A stretch of DNA of 64,000 bases from Cuniculiplasma sp052315415 (GTDB taxonomy: Archaea; Thermoplasmatota; Thermoplasmata; Thermoplasmatales; Thermoplasmataceae). The notes under the pieces were generated by a model. It did not search any database. It saw nothing but the letters and a program-made list of their open reading frames with translations, and was not told where the DNA came from. Location: positions 9,373-73,372 of the forward strand of contig JBLSDH010000006.1 in assembly GCA_052315415.1 (NCBI GenBank), given 5' to 3'. How positions within the stretch are numbered: the stretch's first letter is position 1; each line of letters starts with the position of its first letter. Both the position numbers and the translations under genes were made by a program. This document shows, one piece after another, positions 27,796-36,277 of this stretch.

Positions 27796-28332
27796 ATGAT
27801 TATATACACAAATTTAACCTCTACAACAGGTCAACCATCTGCACAAAACATATATGTGCTGGTTGTTTTTGTTGCCATATTTTCCCTTTTAATATTAAGA
27901 AGATTATCCAGATATGTAAAAGGTACCGTCCTCAGGCCTTCAGGTGTAATAATGAGGACTTTCATCTATGGTCTGATTACAGCAGTTTCATTCTTTCTCC
28001 CATCACTTGGTGGGATATACATAGTTATGGAAATTTCACTTCTCATTATTGGAACATTAATTGGATTTTTGCTGGGTGATGCAACTCAGGTTTACATGTC
28101 AGATAACAGGATGATGTACAAAAGATCAATTATTATCACAGCATTGTGGTTAATCTCTTATGTCACCAGGCTAATTATAGAGCTGGAATTTCCTTTTAAT
28201 CTACTTTTCAGCACAGTATTCAATATTGTTCTTGCATTCACATTCGGTCTAATTTTGGGTGAAGCTTTCCAGATATTCAGAAAAAGGAGAGAAATTCTCA
28301 ATGAAAAATCACAACAAAATATGAGTTTGTGA
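27796..28332 (+). CDS. Multi-spanning membrane protein, unknown function
   Basis: This 178-residue protein has about four to five hydrophobic segments and a charged C-terminal tail (FRKRREILNEKSQQ). Spacing of Gly and Arg residues around GFLLGDATQVYMSDNRMMYKRS recalls DUF1453/CcdC-type proteins, which is only a suggestion. It starts three bases after the radical SAM stop, so it belongs to the nreA transcription unit. Confidence 0.65.
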   Translation: MIIYTNLTSTTGQPSAQNIYVLVVFVAIFSLLILRRLSRYVKGTVLRPSGVIMRTFIYGLITAVSFFLPSLGGIYIVMEISLLIIGTLIGFLLGDATQVYMSDNRMMYKRSIIITALWLISYVTRLIIELEFPFNLLFSTVFNIVLAFTFGLILGEAFQIFRKRREILNEKSQQNMSL

Positions 28333-28378
28333 GTTAAAATAATAAACTTCGACATTTGATGAATACACTCACATCACA

Positions 28379-28388
28379 TTTTAAATAT
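28379..28388 (+). promoter_or_regulatory. TATA box of the HMG-CoA synthase operon
   Basis: TTTTAAATATC lies about 25 bases before the ATG at 28409, with no ribosome binding site, fitting a leaderless mRNA for the first gene of the HMG-CoA synthase / thiolase-fold / DUF35 operon. Confidence 0.5.
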
Positions 28389-28408
28389 CAAGGCAAATTG
28401 AGCATTTT

Positions 28409-29464
28409 ATGGCAGGGATAGTTTCCTGGGGATCCTATATACCTAGATACAGGATTAAACCAGATGAAATAGCAAGAATATGGGGAGAGGATGCCGAGAA
28501 GATAAAGAACGGCATATATATTATGAGCAAATCTGTCCCCTCACCAGATGAGGATGTTGCAACAATAGCCGTTGAGGCGGCAAGGAATGCATTAGTAAGA
28601 GGCAATATTAAGGGAAGTCTCATAGAATCAATATATGTGGGTTCAGAGAGTCATCCTTATGCGGTCAAGCCAACAGCAACAATAGTTGCAGCCGCAATAG
28701 GTTCAAATTTTTCCACGTTCGCAGCTGATTATGAATTTGCTTGTAAGGCGGGAACTGCAGGTATGCAGAACGTTCTTGGTATGGTAAACTCAGGAATGAT
28801 AAGGTATGGAATGGCCATAGGTTCCGACACCTCTCAGGGAGCTCCCGGAGATGTGTTGGAATACTCAGCATCTGCAGGAGGAACTGCGATGATCATCGGG
28901 AAAGAGGGAGTTGCAGCGGAGATAATATCTACACTTTCAGTCACATCAGACACTCCTGATTTCTGGAGAAGGGAGGGACAGCCATATCCAACTCATGGAG
29001 AGAGGTTTACGGGGGAACCAGCATATTTCAGGCATGTTGTTTCAGCCTCACAGATGATGATGGAGCGAATGAAAACAAAGCCTGAGGATTATGACTACTG
29101 TGTTTTCCATCAGCCAAATGGAAAATTTCCCATGAGAGCTGCCTCCCTTCTTGGTTTTGAGGAAAAACAGTACAAGGATGGTTTGTTAACACCGTTCATC
29201 GGCAATACATATTCAGGTTCCATGATGACAGGATTATCTGCCATACTTGATATTGCAAAGCCTGGTCAGAGAATACTTGCCACCTCATTTGGTTCAGGGG
29301 CAGGTTCAGATTCTTTCCATATAGAGATAACAGATGAAATATCTGAAAAACAGAAATCAAAGGCAGATACAATAAAGAAAATGATGGAAAATACAATTTT
29401 TATAGATTATGGAATGTATGCAAAGTTCAAGAAGAAACTTGTTGTAGGTGATGAAATTGAGTGA
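28409..29464 (+). CDS. Hydroxymethylglutaryl-CoA synthase, archaeal type
   Basis: This enzyme condenses acetyl-CoA with acetoacetyl-CoA to HMG-CoA, the committed step toward mevalonate and archaeal isoprenoid lipids. Catalytic residues are in place: Glu in GSESHPYAVKP, Cys112 in YEFACKAGTAGMQ and His in FHQPNGKFP. It has 351 residues, typical of archaeal HMG-CoA synthases. In other archaea the enzyme forms a complex with a thiolase held by a DUF35 protein, and exactly these partners follow here in one operon. The stop lies within the start region of the next gene (eight-base overlap). Confidence 0.94.
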   Translation: MAGIVSWGSYIPRYRIKPDEIARIWGEDAEKIKNGIYIMSKSVPSPDEDVATIAVEAARNALVRGNIKGSLIESIYVGSESHPYAVKPTATIVAAAIGSNFSTFAADYEFACKAGTAGMQNVLGMVNSGMIRYGMAIGSDTSQGAPGDVLEYSASAGGTAMIIGKEGVAAEIISTLSVTSDTPDFWRREGQPYPTHGERFTGEPAYFRHVVSASQMMMERMKTKPEDYDYCVFHQPNGKFPMRAASLLGFEEKQYKDGLLTPFIGNTYSGSMMTGLSAILDIAKPGQRILATSFGSGAGSDSFHIEITDEISEKQKSKADTIKKMMENTIFIDYGMYAKFKKKLVVGDEIE

Positions 29465-30617
29465 TGTTTATGTTATAGGCGCTGGCGAATCCAAATATGG
29501 AGAACTGTGGGACAGGTCATTAAGGGACATAACTGTTGAGGCAGGATTGAAGGCTGTTGAATCAGCAGGACTAAGGACAAAAGACCTGGACATAATATAT
29601 GCAGGTAATAGCCTGGGGGGAATAATAAGCAAACAGGAACATTTGGGGGCCCTGATTGCGGATCACGCAGGACTTTCAAGTGAAGATATACCTGCAATAA
29701 AGATTGAAGCATCAACCGCTTCCGGGGCCGCTGCCATTCATCAGGCATATATGGCACTTAAGTCCGGAGAGATAGATGTGGCAATGGTTATCGGAGCAGA
29801 GAAGATGACTGAACTTTATGGAAATGAGATGATTGACATAACATCATCAATACTGGACAGAGAGTGGGAATCCTTCGTTGGAGGAACTCCTGCTGCAATT
29901 GCAGCTCTGTCTGCCAGATTATACATGGAAACATTTAAGGTAGAGAGAGAAGATCTTGCAAAGATATCAATAAATGATCATGAAAATGCTTCAATGAATC
30001 CAGTTTCTCATTTCAGAAACAAACTTTCCATGAAAGCAGCGTTAAACAGTGTATGGATATCTGAACCCCTTGGTCTTATGGATTGTGCCCCAATGAGTGA
30101 CGGTGCATCAGGAATCATAATGGCATCAGAGAATTTTGTTAAAAAAGAGAAGAAAGATGGAATAAAAATTCTCTCATCAGAAATGTCCCAGGGTTCATTT
30201 TCAATCCAGTCCAGGGAAGAAATTTATACCATAGATACAGCAAGAAAGGCATCTGAAAAAGCTTTCAAAAAAGCAGGATTAACAAGGAGCAAGATAAATC
30301 ATCTGGAGCTTCATAATTCTTACAGCATATACGGACTGATGCAGATCGAGGACCTAGGGTTTGCTGAAAAAGGGAAGGCAAAGGAAATCGTTGAAAGTGG
30401 AATAGGTATTAATGGCCATTTACCAATCAATTCATCGGGAGGATTGAAGGCAAAAGGTTATCCATTTGGGGCAGTTGGAGTGGGCCAGATGGTGGAATCC
30501 TATCTTCAGTTAATGGGAAAAGCAGGACAGAGACAGATAAAAGGTGTGGAGCACTCCCTTGTTTATAGCATGGCAGGTTCAGGTTCCGCTTCTGTTGTTC
30601 ACATCACGGGGGTATAA
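29457..30617 (+). CDS. Thiolase-fold protein of the HMG-CoA synthase operon (active-site residues altered)
   Basis: By position this should be the acetoacetyl-CoA thiolase that feeds HMG-CoA synthase. The fold is clear (GAGESKYGELWDRSL, ELHNSYSIYGLM with EDLGF, NSSGGLKAKGYPFGAVG). The usual nucleophile motif C-A-S-G reads T-A-S-G (EASTASGAAA), the GHPxGA motif has Tyr for His, and the last CxG-type element reads YSMAGSGSAS. Only the His of HNSY is kept. The start is set at TTG 29457 because GGTGAT at 29447-29452 precedes it by four bases. GTG 29448 or ATG 29451 lie inside that site. It has 386 residues. Whether it is still a thiolase is open. Confidence 0.88.
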   Translation: MSDVYVIGAGESKYGELWDRSLRDITVEAGLKAVESAGLRTKDLDIIYAGNSLGGIISKQEHLGALIADHAGLSSEDIPAIKIEASTASGAAAIHQAYMALKSGEIDVAMVIGAEKMTELYGNEMIDITSSILDREWESFVGGTPAAIAALSARLYMETFKVEREDLAKISINDHENASMNPVSHFRNKLSMKAALNSVWISEPLGLMDCAPMSDGASGIIMASENFVKKEKKDGIKILSSEMSQGSFSIQSREEIYTIDTARKASEKAFKKAGLTRSKINHLELHNSYSIYGLMQIEDLGFAEKGKAKEIVESGIGINGHLPINSSGGLKAKGYPFGAVGVGQMVESYLQLMGKAGQRQIKGVEHSLVYSMAGSGSASVVHITGV

Positions 30618-30619
30618 AA

Positions 30620-31024
30620 ATGGGTGAGTTATCAAGAATATGGAGAGAGACAGAAAACAGATACAGGCTAACAGGTAGAAAATGCGGTAATTGTGAGAGG
30701 ATATTCTTTCCCCCAAGGGACGTGTGTCCATTCTGCCATAGGGAATCACTTGGAAGAATGGAACCTGTTGAACTGAGCGGAGAAGGCACAATAGTATCCT
30801 TCACAGTTGTACACGAAGTATCACCGGCATTTATAAGGCAGAGACCCTATGTTCTCGCACTAATAAAATCTGTTGAGGGCCCAGTTATTCTTGGCCAAAT
30901 TGTGGATTGCGATGAGAAGGATCTAAAAATAGGAAGGAAGGTGAAAAAAGTCTTCAGGAAGTTGGGCCAGGATGGTTCCAGTGGAATTATACACTATGGC
31001 TATAAATTTATTATAGTGGATTAA
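30620..31024 (+). CDS. DUF35 OB-fold / zinc-ribbon protein (HMGCS-thiolase bridge)
   Basis: Small scaffold protein with an N-terminal rubredoxin-like zinc ribbon (CGNC near residue 22 and CPFC about 15 residues on) and a C-terminal OB fold (EGTIVSFTVVHEVSPAF to KVKKVFRKL). In methanogens the homologous protein bridges thiolase and HMG-CoA synthase so that acetoacetyl-CoA is passed on directly. Its place as third gene of this operon supports that role. It has 134 residues. GGGGGT lies seven bases before the ATG. The 3' end overlaps the convergent peroxiredoxin gene by four bases. Confidence 0.93.
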   Translation: MGELSRIWRETENRYRLTGRKCGNCERIFFPPRDVCPFCHRESLGRMEPVELSGEGTIVSFTVVHEVSPAFIRQRPYVLALIKSVEGPVILGQIVDCDEKDLKIGRKVKKVFRKLGQDGSSGIIHYGYKFIIVD

Positions 31025-31485
31025 TCCACCATTTCCAATTCCTTCATCTTTTCATAAACCTGCATGGAATGTCCCTTTGGACTGACCGATTTAAAAACGT
31101 ATTTTATTTTTCCATCAGGTCCAACTATGAAGGTTGTTCTTTTTGCAGTTTTATCATTCAAAACCCCAAACTTTTTTGAAATTTCCTTTTCTTTGTCTAC
31201 CAACAACCTGAAGTTGAGTCCATACTTTTCCTGAAATTTTTTATGTGACTCTTTGGAATCTGTACTCACTCCATATACATCCACACCCTTATCCTTAAAC
31301 ATATTCATGTTGTCCCTGAACTCGCAAGCCTCAGTTGTGCACCCAGGGGTGTTATCCTTCGGGTAAAAGTATATAACTGAAGGTTTCCCAACAATGTTTT
31401 TGCTATTTATATTATTTCCATCCTGATCCACTGTTTCAAACTCAGGAAGTTCATCTCCCGCATTCAAAATACTTTCTTCGTCCAT
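31021..31485 (-). CDS. bcp: Peroxiredoxin, Bcp/PrxQ type
   Basis: Thiol peroxidase that removes hydrogen and organic peroxides. The peroxidatic and resolving cysteines are in the classical PrxQ spacing, PGCTTEACEFRD (CX4C). Further family blocks are YFYPKDNTP, GVSTDSKESHKKFQ and RTTFIVGPDGKI. It has 154 residues, full length and cytoplasmic. It lies 50 bases after the PUA gene on the same strand, but that gap is long enough for its own promoter. Confidence 0.94.
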   Translation of the reverse strand: MDEESILNAGDELPEFETVDQDGNNINSKNIVGKPSVIYFYPKDNTPGCTTEACEFRDNMNMFKDKGVDVYGVSTDSKESHKKFQEKYGLNFRLLVDKEKEISKKFGVLNDKTAKRTTFIVGPDGKIKYVFKSVSPKGHSMQVYEKMKELEMVD

Positions 31486-31535
31486 GTTAATTAGAATAAA
31501 ATCAATTTAATTAATTTATCTTAAAACTATTTTAA

Positions 31536-31985
31536 TCAATCTTCTTTTTTTATTGTGAGCGTTCTTACGGCGGTTCCACCTCCTCTTTTCATCATTTCTT
31601 CTGGATCCATCTCTGCTATTCCTGTTCCAATAAATCTGTTATTCTGATCCTTTATGAAGACCATATCGCCCTTTTTAAAATCACCGGAAACCCAAACCAC
31701 ACCTTTTGAAAACACATTTGACCCGTTTTCAATATGTGGTACTGCCCCGTCATCCACTGAAATCATATGATTCTCTGGTTTAGCTGCATTTACAAGGGAT
31801 ACGGAAGGAATGAAACCGTCTTTTTCCATTCCAATTAAAACTCCGGATACGGAGAAATAATTTGTTTTCTTTACTTCCTCAACTTCAATTTTCCAGTTTT
31901 CCATAGTATCTCTCCATAAACCTATGCTTTGAAGCATGGTTTTTAATCTCTTCTTGTCTTTGTTTGAAAGTACGTGACGAGCCAT
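31536..31985 (-). CDS. PUA-domain RNA-binding protein (COG2016-like)
   Basis: This 149-residue protein has a pre-PUA region (residues about 1-65) and a C-terminal PUA domain (about 70-145, VDDGAVPHIENGSNVFSKGV, then FKKGDMVFIKD and FIGTGIAEM). It is of the type related to MCT-1 and the archaeal COG2016 proteins, thought to act on tRNA or in translation. GGTAG before the ATG serves as ribosome binding site, and only six bases separate it from the upstream gene. It is likely the end of a secE-spt5 transcription unit. Confidence 0.82.
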   Translation of the reverse strand: MARHVLSNKDKKRLKTMLQSIGLWRDTMENWKIEVEEVKKTNYFSVSGVLIGMEKDGFIPSVSLVNAAKPENHMISVDDGAVPHIENGSNVFSKGVVWVSGDFKKGDMVFIKDQNNRFIGTGIAEMDPEEMMKRGGGTAVRTLTIKKED

Positions 31986-31991
31986 ATCTAC

Positions 31992-33383
31992 CTACCTTAG
32001 AATATATTTTATCTCATAAAACGGAGTAATATCGGAATAATTGCTTTCTGCAATTTTTTTCAATGAATTCAATACTATTTCTCCCCTTATTTTTGTTTCA
32101 TCATCATAAGCGTTTGAGCTTTTCAATCCGTAATAATGTTCAAACGCATATTCAACTGCCTCATTTTCCTTTGATTTTCTGCCTTCACTGTGAATGAGGG
32201 ATGATAACCTATCCATATTCCCAAGATATGCAGTGTATATACAATCTCTGTAAAACCTGGAACTCTCTGACCAGGTTTCCAATTTTATTTTTTCATTAAC
32301 ACCGTTCCAGTCATCCTTCCATTTTAACTTTTCAATTATCTCATAGGGCATTCCTTTTTGATTTTCTATTTCCTTTATTGGGATTTTTGGAAATAATCTC
32401 TTAAGTATCTCCAAACCTTTCTCAGGCCATATATATTCAAGAAATTTTCCTTTGCTGGGTGTTTCCAGAATTATTCCTTCATCCTTTTTCCAGATTTCAC
32501 TTATTATGGCTCTTAAATTTTCTTCAATTCCTATATGTTTCATCAGATCATCAAGTGAATTGTATGGAATTCCATTACAAATGAATCTGCCGTTTTTTGC
32601 ACCATTTTCAATTCTTATTTTAACAATACTATCAATATAATCTGAGTCGGAAATTTCTCCTCGAAAATACTTTGAAGTGTAATCGATTTCAAGATTGCTA
32701 TAAAACTCCTCAAGGTAATCCACTCTCAGAGAAACAAACTTTTCAGGATTTTTAACAAATATGTGTTTCAAAAGCATGGAAAGAGAGTTCTTTCTGCTGG
32801 AAGTTCCAGTTTCAATTATTTTTCTTCCCATGAGATTTATGCTCAGGCTTATCTTTCCATCACCTGCTTTTATGTAATTATCAATCAGATGATCTCTTTG
32901 AAATTCTCTATTTTTTAACTCCTCAGTAAATTCATTCTCTGGAGGATTAAACTTACAGGACGCTTTGAAATAATTACCTGCAGAGTATATTATTGCTCTG
33001 TTTCCATTCACAATACGTGAAAAAGAAAGCATTCTGAAAATATCATTTTCCCAGTTTTGTATCCCTGCGAGAACATACTGGTCTGAATCCCCTTTCCTGA
33101 AAAAATTTGCAATTCCAAATTGTGTTTTGATCTGACCTGAGTATCTGAGATCCGAATTTACTGCCCTTGAAGTCTCAGCAAGTGCCCTTAAAAATTCATC
33201 CCCTGATTTATCAAATTTTGAAAGGTCCACATTTTTATATAGTTTTTTTCTGTAATTATTAAAAGGACAAAGGAACCCACCATCTATACATTCGGGAACT
33301 GTCAATAATGGATTTTCTAAAATTTTTTTAATTTCTTCTCTGAAAATTTTGGTTTCGTTCTCTGAGGCCCTTTTTGCTCTCAT
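31992..33383 (-). CDS. Unrecognised 463-residue protein encoded between spt5 and a PUA gene
   Basis: I do not recognise this protein. It is soluble, without signal peptide or membrane segment, and mixed alpha/beta. An early Cys pair (ECIDGGFLCPFNNYRKKLY) and a central LSINLMGRKIIETGTSSRK segment stand out. The C-terminal third is helical and rich in Trp, Tyr and Glu. No nuclease, ATPase or methyltransferase motif is visible. It starts one base after the spt5 stop and ends six bases before the PUA gene, so it is certainly part of the transcription-translation operon, where archaea often have ribosomal protein genes. Role in RNA metabolism is inferred only from this place. Confidence 0.72.
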   Translation of the reverse strand: MRAKRASENETKIFREEIKKILENPLLTVPECIDGGFLCPFNNYRKKLYKNVDLSKFDKSGDEFLRALAETSRAVNSDLRYSGQIKTQFGIANFFRKGDSDQYVLAGIQNWENDIFRMLSFSRIVNGNRAIIYSAGNYFKASCKFNPPENEFTEELKNREFQRDHLIDNYIKAGDGKISLSINLMGRKIIETGTSSRKNSLSMLLKHIFVKNPEKFVSLRVDYLEEFYSNLEIDYTSKYFRGEISDSDYIDSIVKIRIENGAKNGRFICNGIPYNSLDDLMKHIGIEENLRAIISEIWKKDEGIILETPSKGKFLEYIWPEKGLEILKRLFPKIPIKEIENQKGMPYEIIEKLKWKDDWNGVNEKIKLETWSESSRFYRDCIYTAYLGNMDRLSSLIHSEGRKSKENEAVEYAFEHYYGLKSSNAYDDETKIRGEIVLNSLKKIAESNYSDITPFYEIKYILR

Positions 33384-33384
33384 C

Positions 33385-34260
33385 TTAATTTCCAGATTCG
33401 ATAAGTCTCAGATCCTCTGCCCTTACCTTCACAGGTATTAGCATTGCAGATTCTATGAACTGTACTGTTACTTCTTCCTTTTCTTTGTCTACATTTAATA
33501 TTTTTGCCTTTTCTCCTTTAAATGGGCCTTTTACCAGTTCCACAAATGAACCTGGATCCAATCCAGACACAGCTGGCTTTGGTGTAAGCTTATCTGCTAT
33601 ATCATTAATGGATATTATGCCGTTCACAACACCCTTAAAATTTCTTATTTTCCTGGCAATATATGGAATCCTGTCAGGATGCATGGTCTCAAGGTAAAAG
33701 TAACCCTTCAATTCAAAAGGGGCCATTATGGCCATTATTTCCCTTTTCGCCTCAGGATTTATTGCTCTCCTTTCCTCAGTATCCTTTTCATCCTCATTTA
33801 CAATGCTTCTAGCAACCTCAAACTCTTTTCCTACATTGGTCTTTACAGCAACAATTACTGATGTCAGTTTCAATTCAAATTCCTCTGACGAAGAATTTAC
33901 ACCATCTTCAGATCTAACAGAAATTTTACACTTCAGAGTGTCATCCTGAAAACCACCCTTTGGTGTTATTATTGATAAAACTAATTCTTTTTGTAAATTT
34001 CCATCAATTTCTAATTTTATTTCCCTCTCATTTTTTTCATTTTCGTTAATAAGTTCAGGCTCTTCATCCCCTGCCTTATATGACCAGGATATACTCGGAT
34101 CCCTAACATAAAATTGAAAATCCAATTTGATTGTAAATTTCCTTTTTCCTCTCTGTATATTTTTAATTGTTAGAAGAAAGCTCTCAGTTTTACCGCAATA
34201 TGTTTCCCCTTCAGTGATTCTACTGAAGTCATACCATCTGTATTCCTCAATGGTTCCCAT
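33385..34260 (-). CDS. spt5: Transcription elongation factor Spt5 with N-terminal extension
   Basis: Spt5 (NusG homologue) clamps RNA polymerase on DNA. The NGN domain starts near residue 135 (VIVAVKTNVGKEFEVARSI) and the KOW domain near 230 (DPGSFVELVKGPFKGEKAKI). Normal archaeal Spt5 has about 150 residues. Here about 134 residues are added in front, with strands like SFLLTIKNIQRGKRKFTIKL and a SWSY motif, resembling an immunoglobulin-like or CARDB beta sandwich. The ATG at 34260 is preferred, as GTGAT lies four bases before it. GTG 34269 and ATG 34263 are alternatives. It is downstream of secE, as usual in archaea. Confidence 0.9.
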   Translation of the reverse strand: MGTIEEYRWYDFSRITEGETYCGKTESFLLTIKNIQRGKRKFTIKLDFQFYVRDPSISWSYKAGDEEPELINENEKNEREIKLEIDGNLQKELVLSIITPKGGFQDDTLKCKISVRSEDGVNSSSEEFELKLTSVIVAVKTNVGKEFEVARSIVNEDEKDTEERRAINPEAKREIMAIMAPFELKGYFYLETMHPDRIPYIARKIRNFKGVVNGIISINDIADKLTPKPAVSGLDPGSFVELVKGPFKGEKAKILNVDKEKEEVTVQFIESAMLIPVKVRAEDLRLIESGN

Positions 34261-34270
34261 CATTATCACT

Positions 34271-34486
34271 TCAAAGATGAAAAGGGTTCATCATTATATA
34301 AATGAGGAATCCAATTCCTCCTAAAATTATCAATCCAACACCAGTAATCGCAAGAACCTTTACATATTCATTCTGATCTGGTTTCTTTGCCAATCTAATT
34401 ATCCTTGCGTATTTTCCCTTCCCTAGTGAGCCAATCTTACGTTCAACTTTCCTTTGTACTTCAATTAGGTCCTCTTCAACTGTCAT
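34271..34486 (-). CDS. secE: Preprotein translocase subunit SecE / Sec61 gamma
   Basis: Single-span subunit of the protein-conducting channel. A charged amphipathic helix (VQRKVERKIGSLGKGKYARI) precedes the KPDQNEYVKVL hinge and one membrane helix (ITGVGLIILGGIGFLIYIM), the standard Sec61 gamma layout. The ATG at 34486 gives 71 residues. A longer frame from TTG 34516 has no support. A minus-strand TATA-like element (TTTTTTATATTG) lies at about 34515-34527. It is followed by spt5 after ten bases, the conserved archaeal pair, and lies just downstream of 16S rRNA. Confidence 0.9.
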   Translation of the reverse strand: MTVEEDLIEVQRKVERKIGSLGKGKYARIIRLAKKPDQNEYVKVLAITGVGLIILGGIGFLIYIMMNPFHL

Positions 34487-34545
34487 ATCATCTACACCAT
34501 ACTCATGAAAAATCAATATAAAAAATTTTCATAAACACAGCCAAA

Positions 34546-34563
34546 GTCGATGGTTTTCCTGCC
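34546..34563 (-). promoter_or_regulatory. 3' arm of the pre-16S rRNA processing stem
   Basis: On the minus strand GGCAGGAAAACCATCGAC follows the 16S 3' end. It can pair with GTTGATGGTAAATTCCTGTC upstream of the 16S 5' end (36077-36096): nine pairs, a small internal bulge, then eight pairs, including G-U pairs. This is the layout of archaeal rRNA processing stems cut by the splicing endonuclease at a bulge-helix-bulge. Confidence 0.7.
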
Positions 34564-34575
34564 AGGTAAATAACT

Positions 34576-36045
<1,470 letters not shown>

Positions 36046-36076
36046 TAATCCAATACCGAACAAAACTTATTGAATT

Positions 36077-36096
36077 GACAGGAATTTACCATCAAC
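36077..36096 (-). promoter_or_regulatory. 5' arm of the pre-16S rRNA processing stem
   Basis: The minus strand reads GTTGATGGTAAATTCCTGTC some 30 bases before the mature 16S 5' end and is complementary to the 3' flank at 34546-34563. The unpaired AAA between the two helical parts fits the three-base bulge of a bulge-helix-bulge. Closely upstream lies another perfect seven-base hairpin (GTTATGA at 36102-36108 with TCATAAC at 36115-36121) in the leader. Confidence 0.7.
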
Positions 36097-36231
36097 AATC
36101 AGTTATGAAGCCACTCATAACCTCATATTTTGCCAGCATTGGAACAAATAGATCATACGGGACAAAAGTCCATCACTATTTTCGCTTACACTGGCTCTTA
36201 TTGGCTGTGCGTAATGTCAAGTATAACAATG

Positions 36232-36243
36232 CAATATATAACG
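36232..36243 (-). promoter_or_regulatory. TATA box of the 16S rRNA gene
   Basis: On the minus strand GTTATATATTG lies about 190 bases before the mature 16S end. Transcription would start near 36210, giving a leader that includes the hairpin and the processing arm. It is the best TATA match between the permease stop and the 16S gene. Confidence 0.45.
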
Positions 36244-36277
36244 ATTTTGAAAAATGAAAAATGGTGTTTTAAAAATT

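Noticed and set aside
29448..29453. GTG or ATG start for the thiolase-fold gene
   Set aside because: Both codons lie within the GGTGATG ribosome binding site itself. TTG 29457 is better spaced and gives the usual N-terminus.
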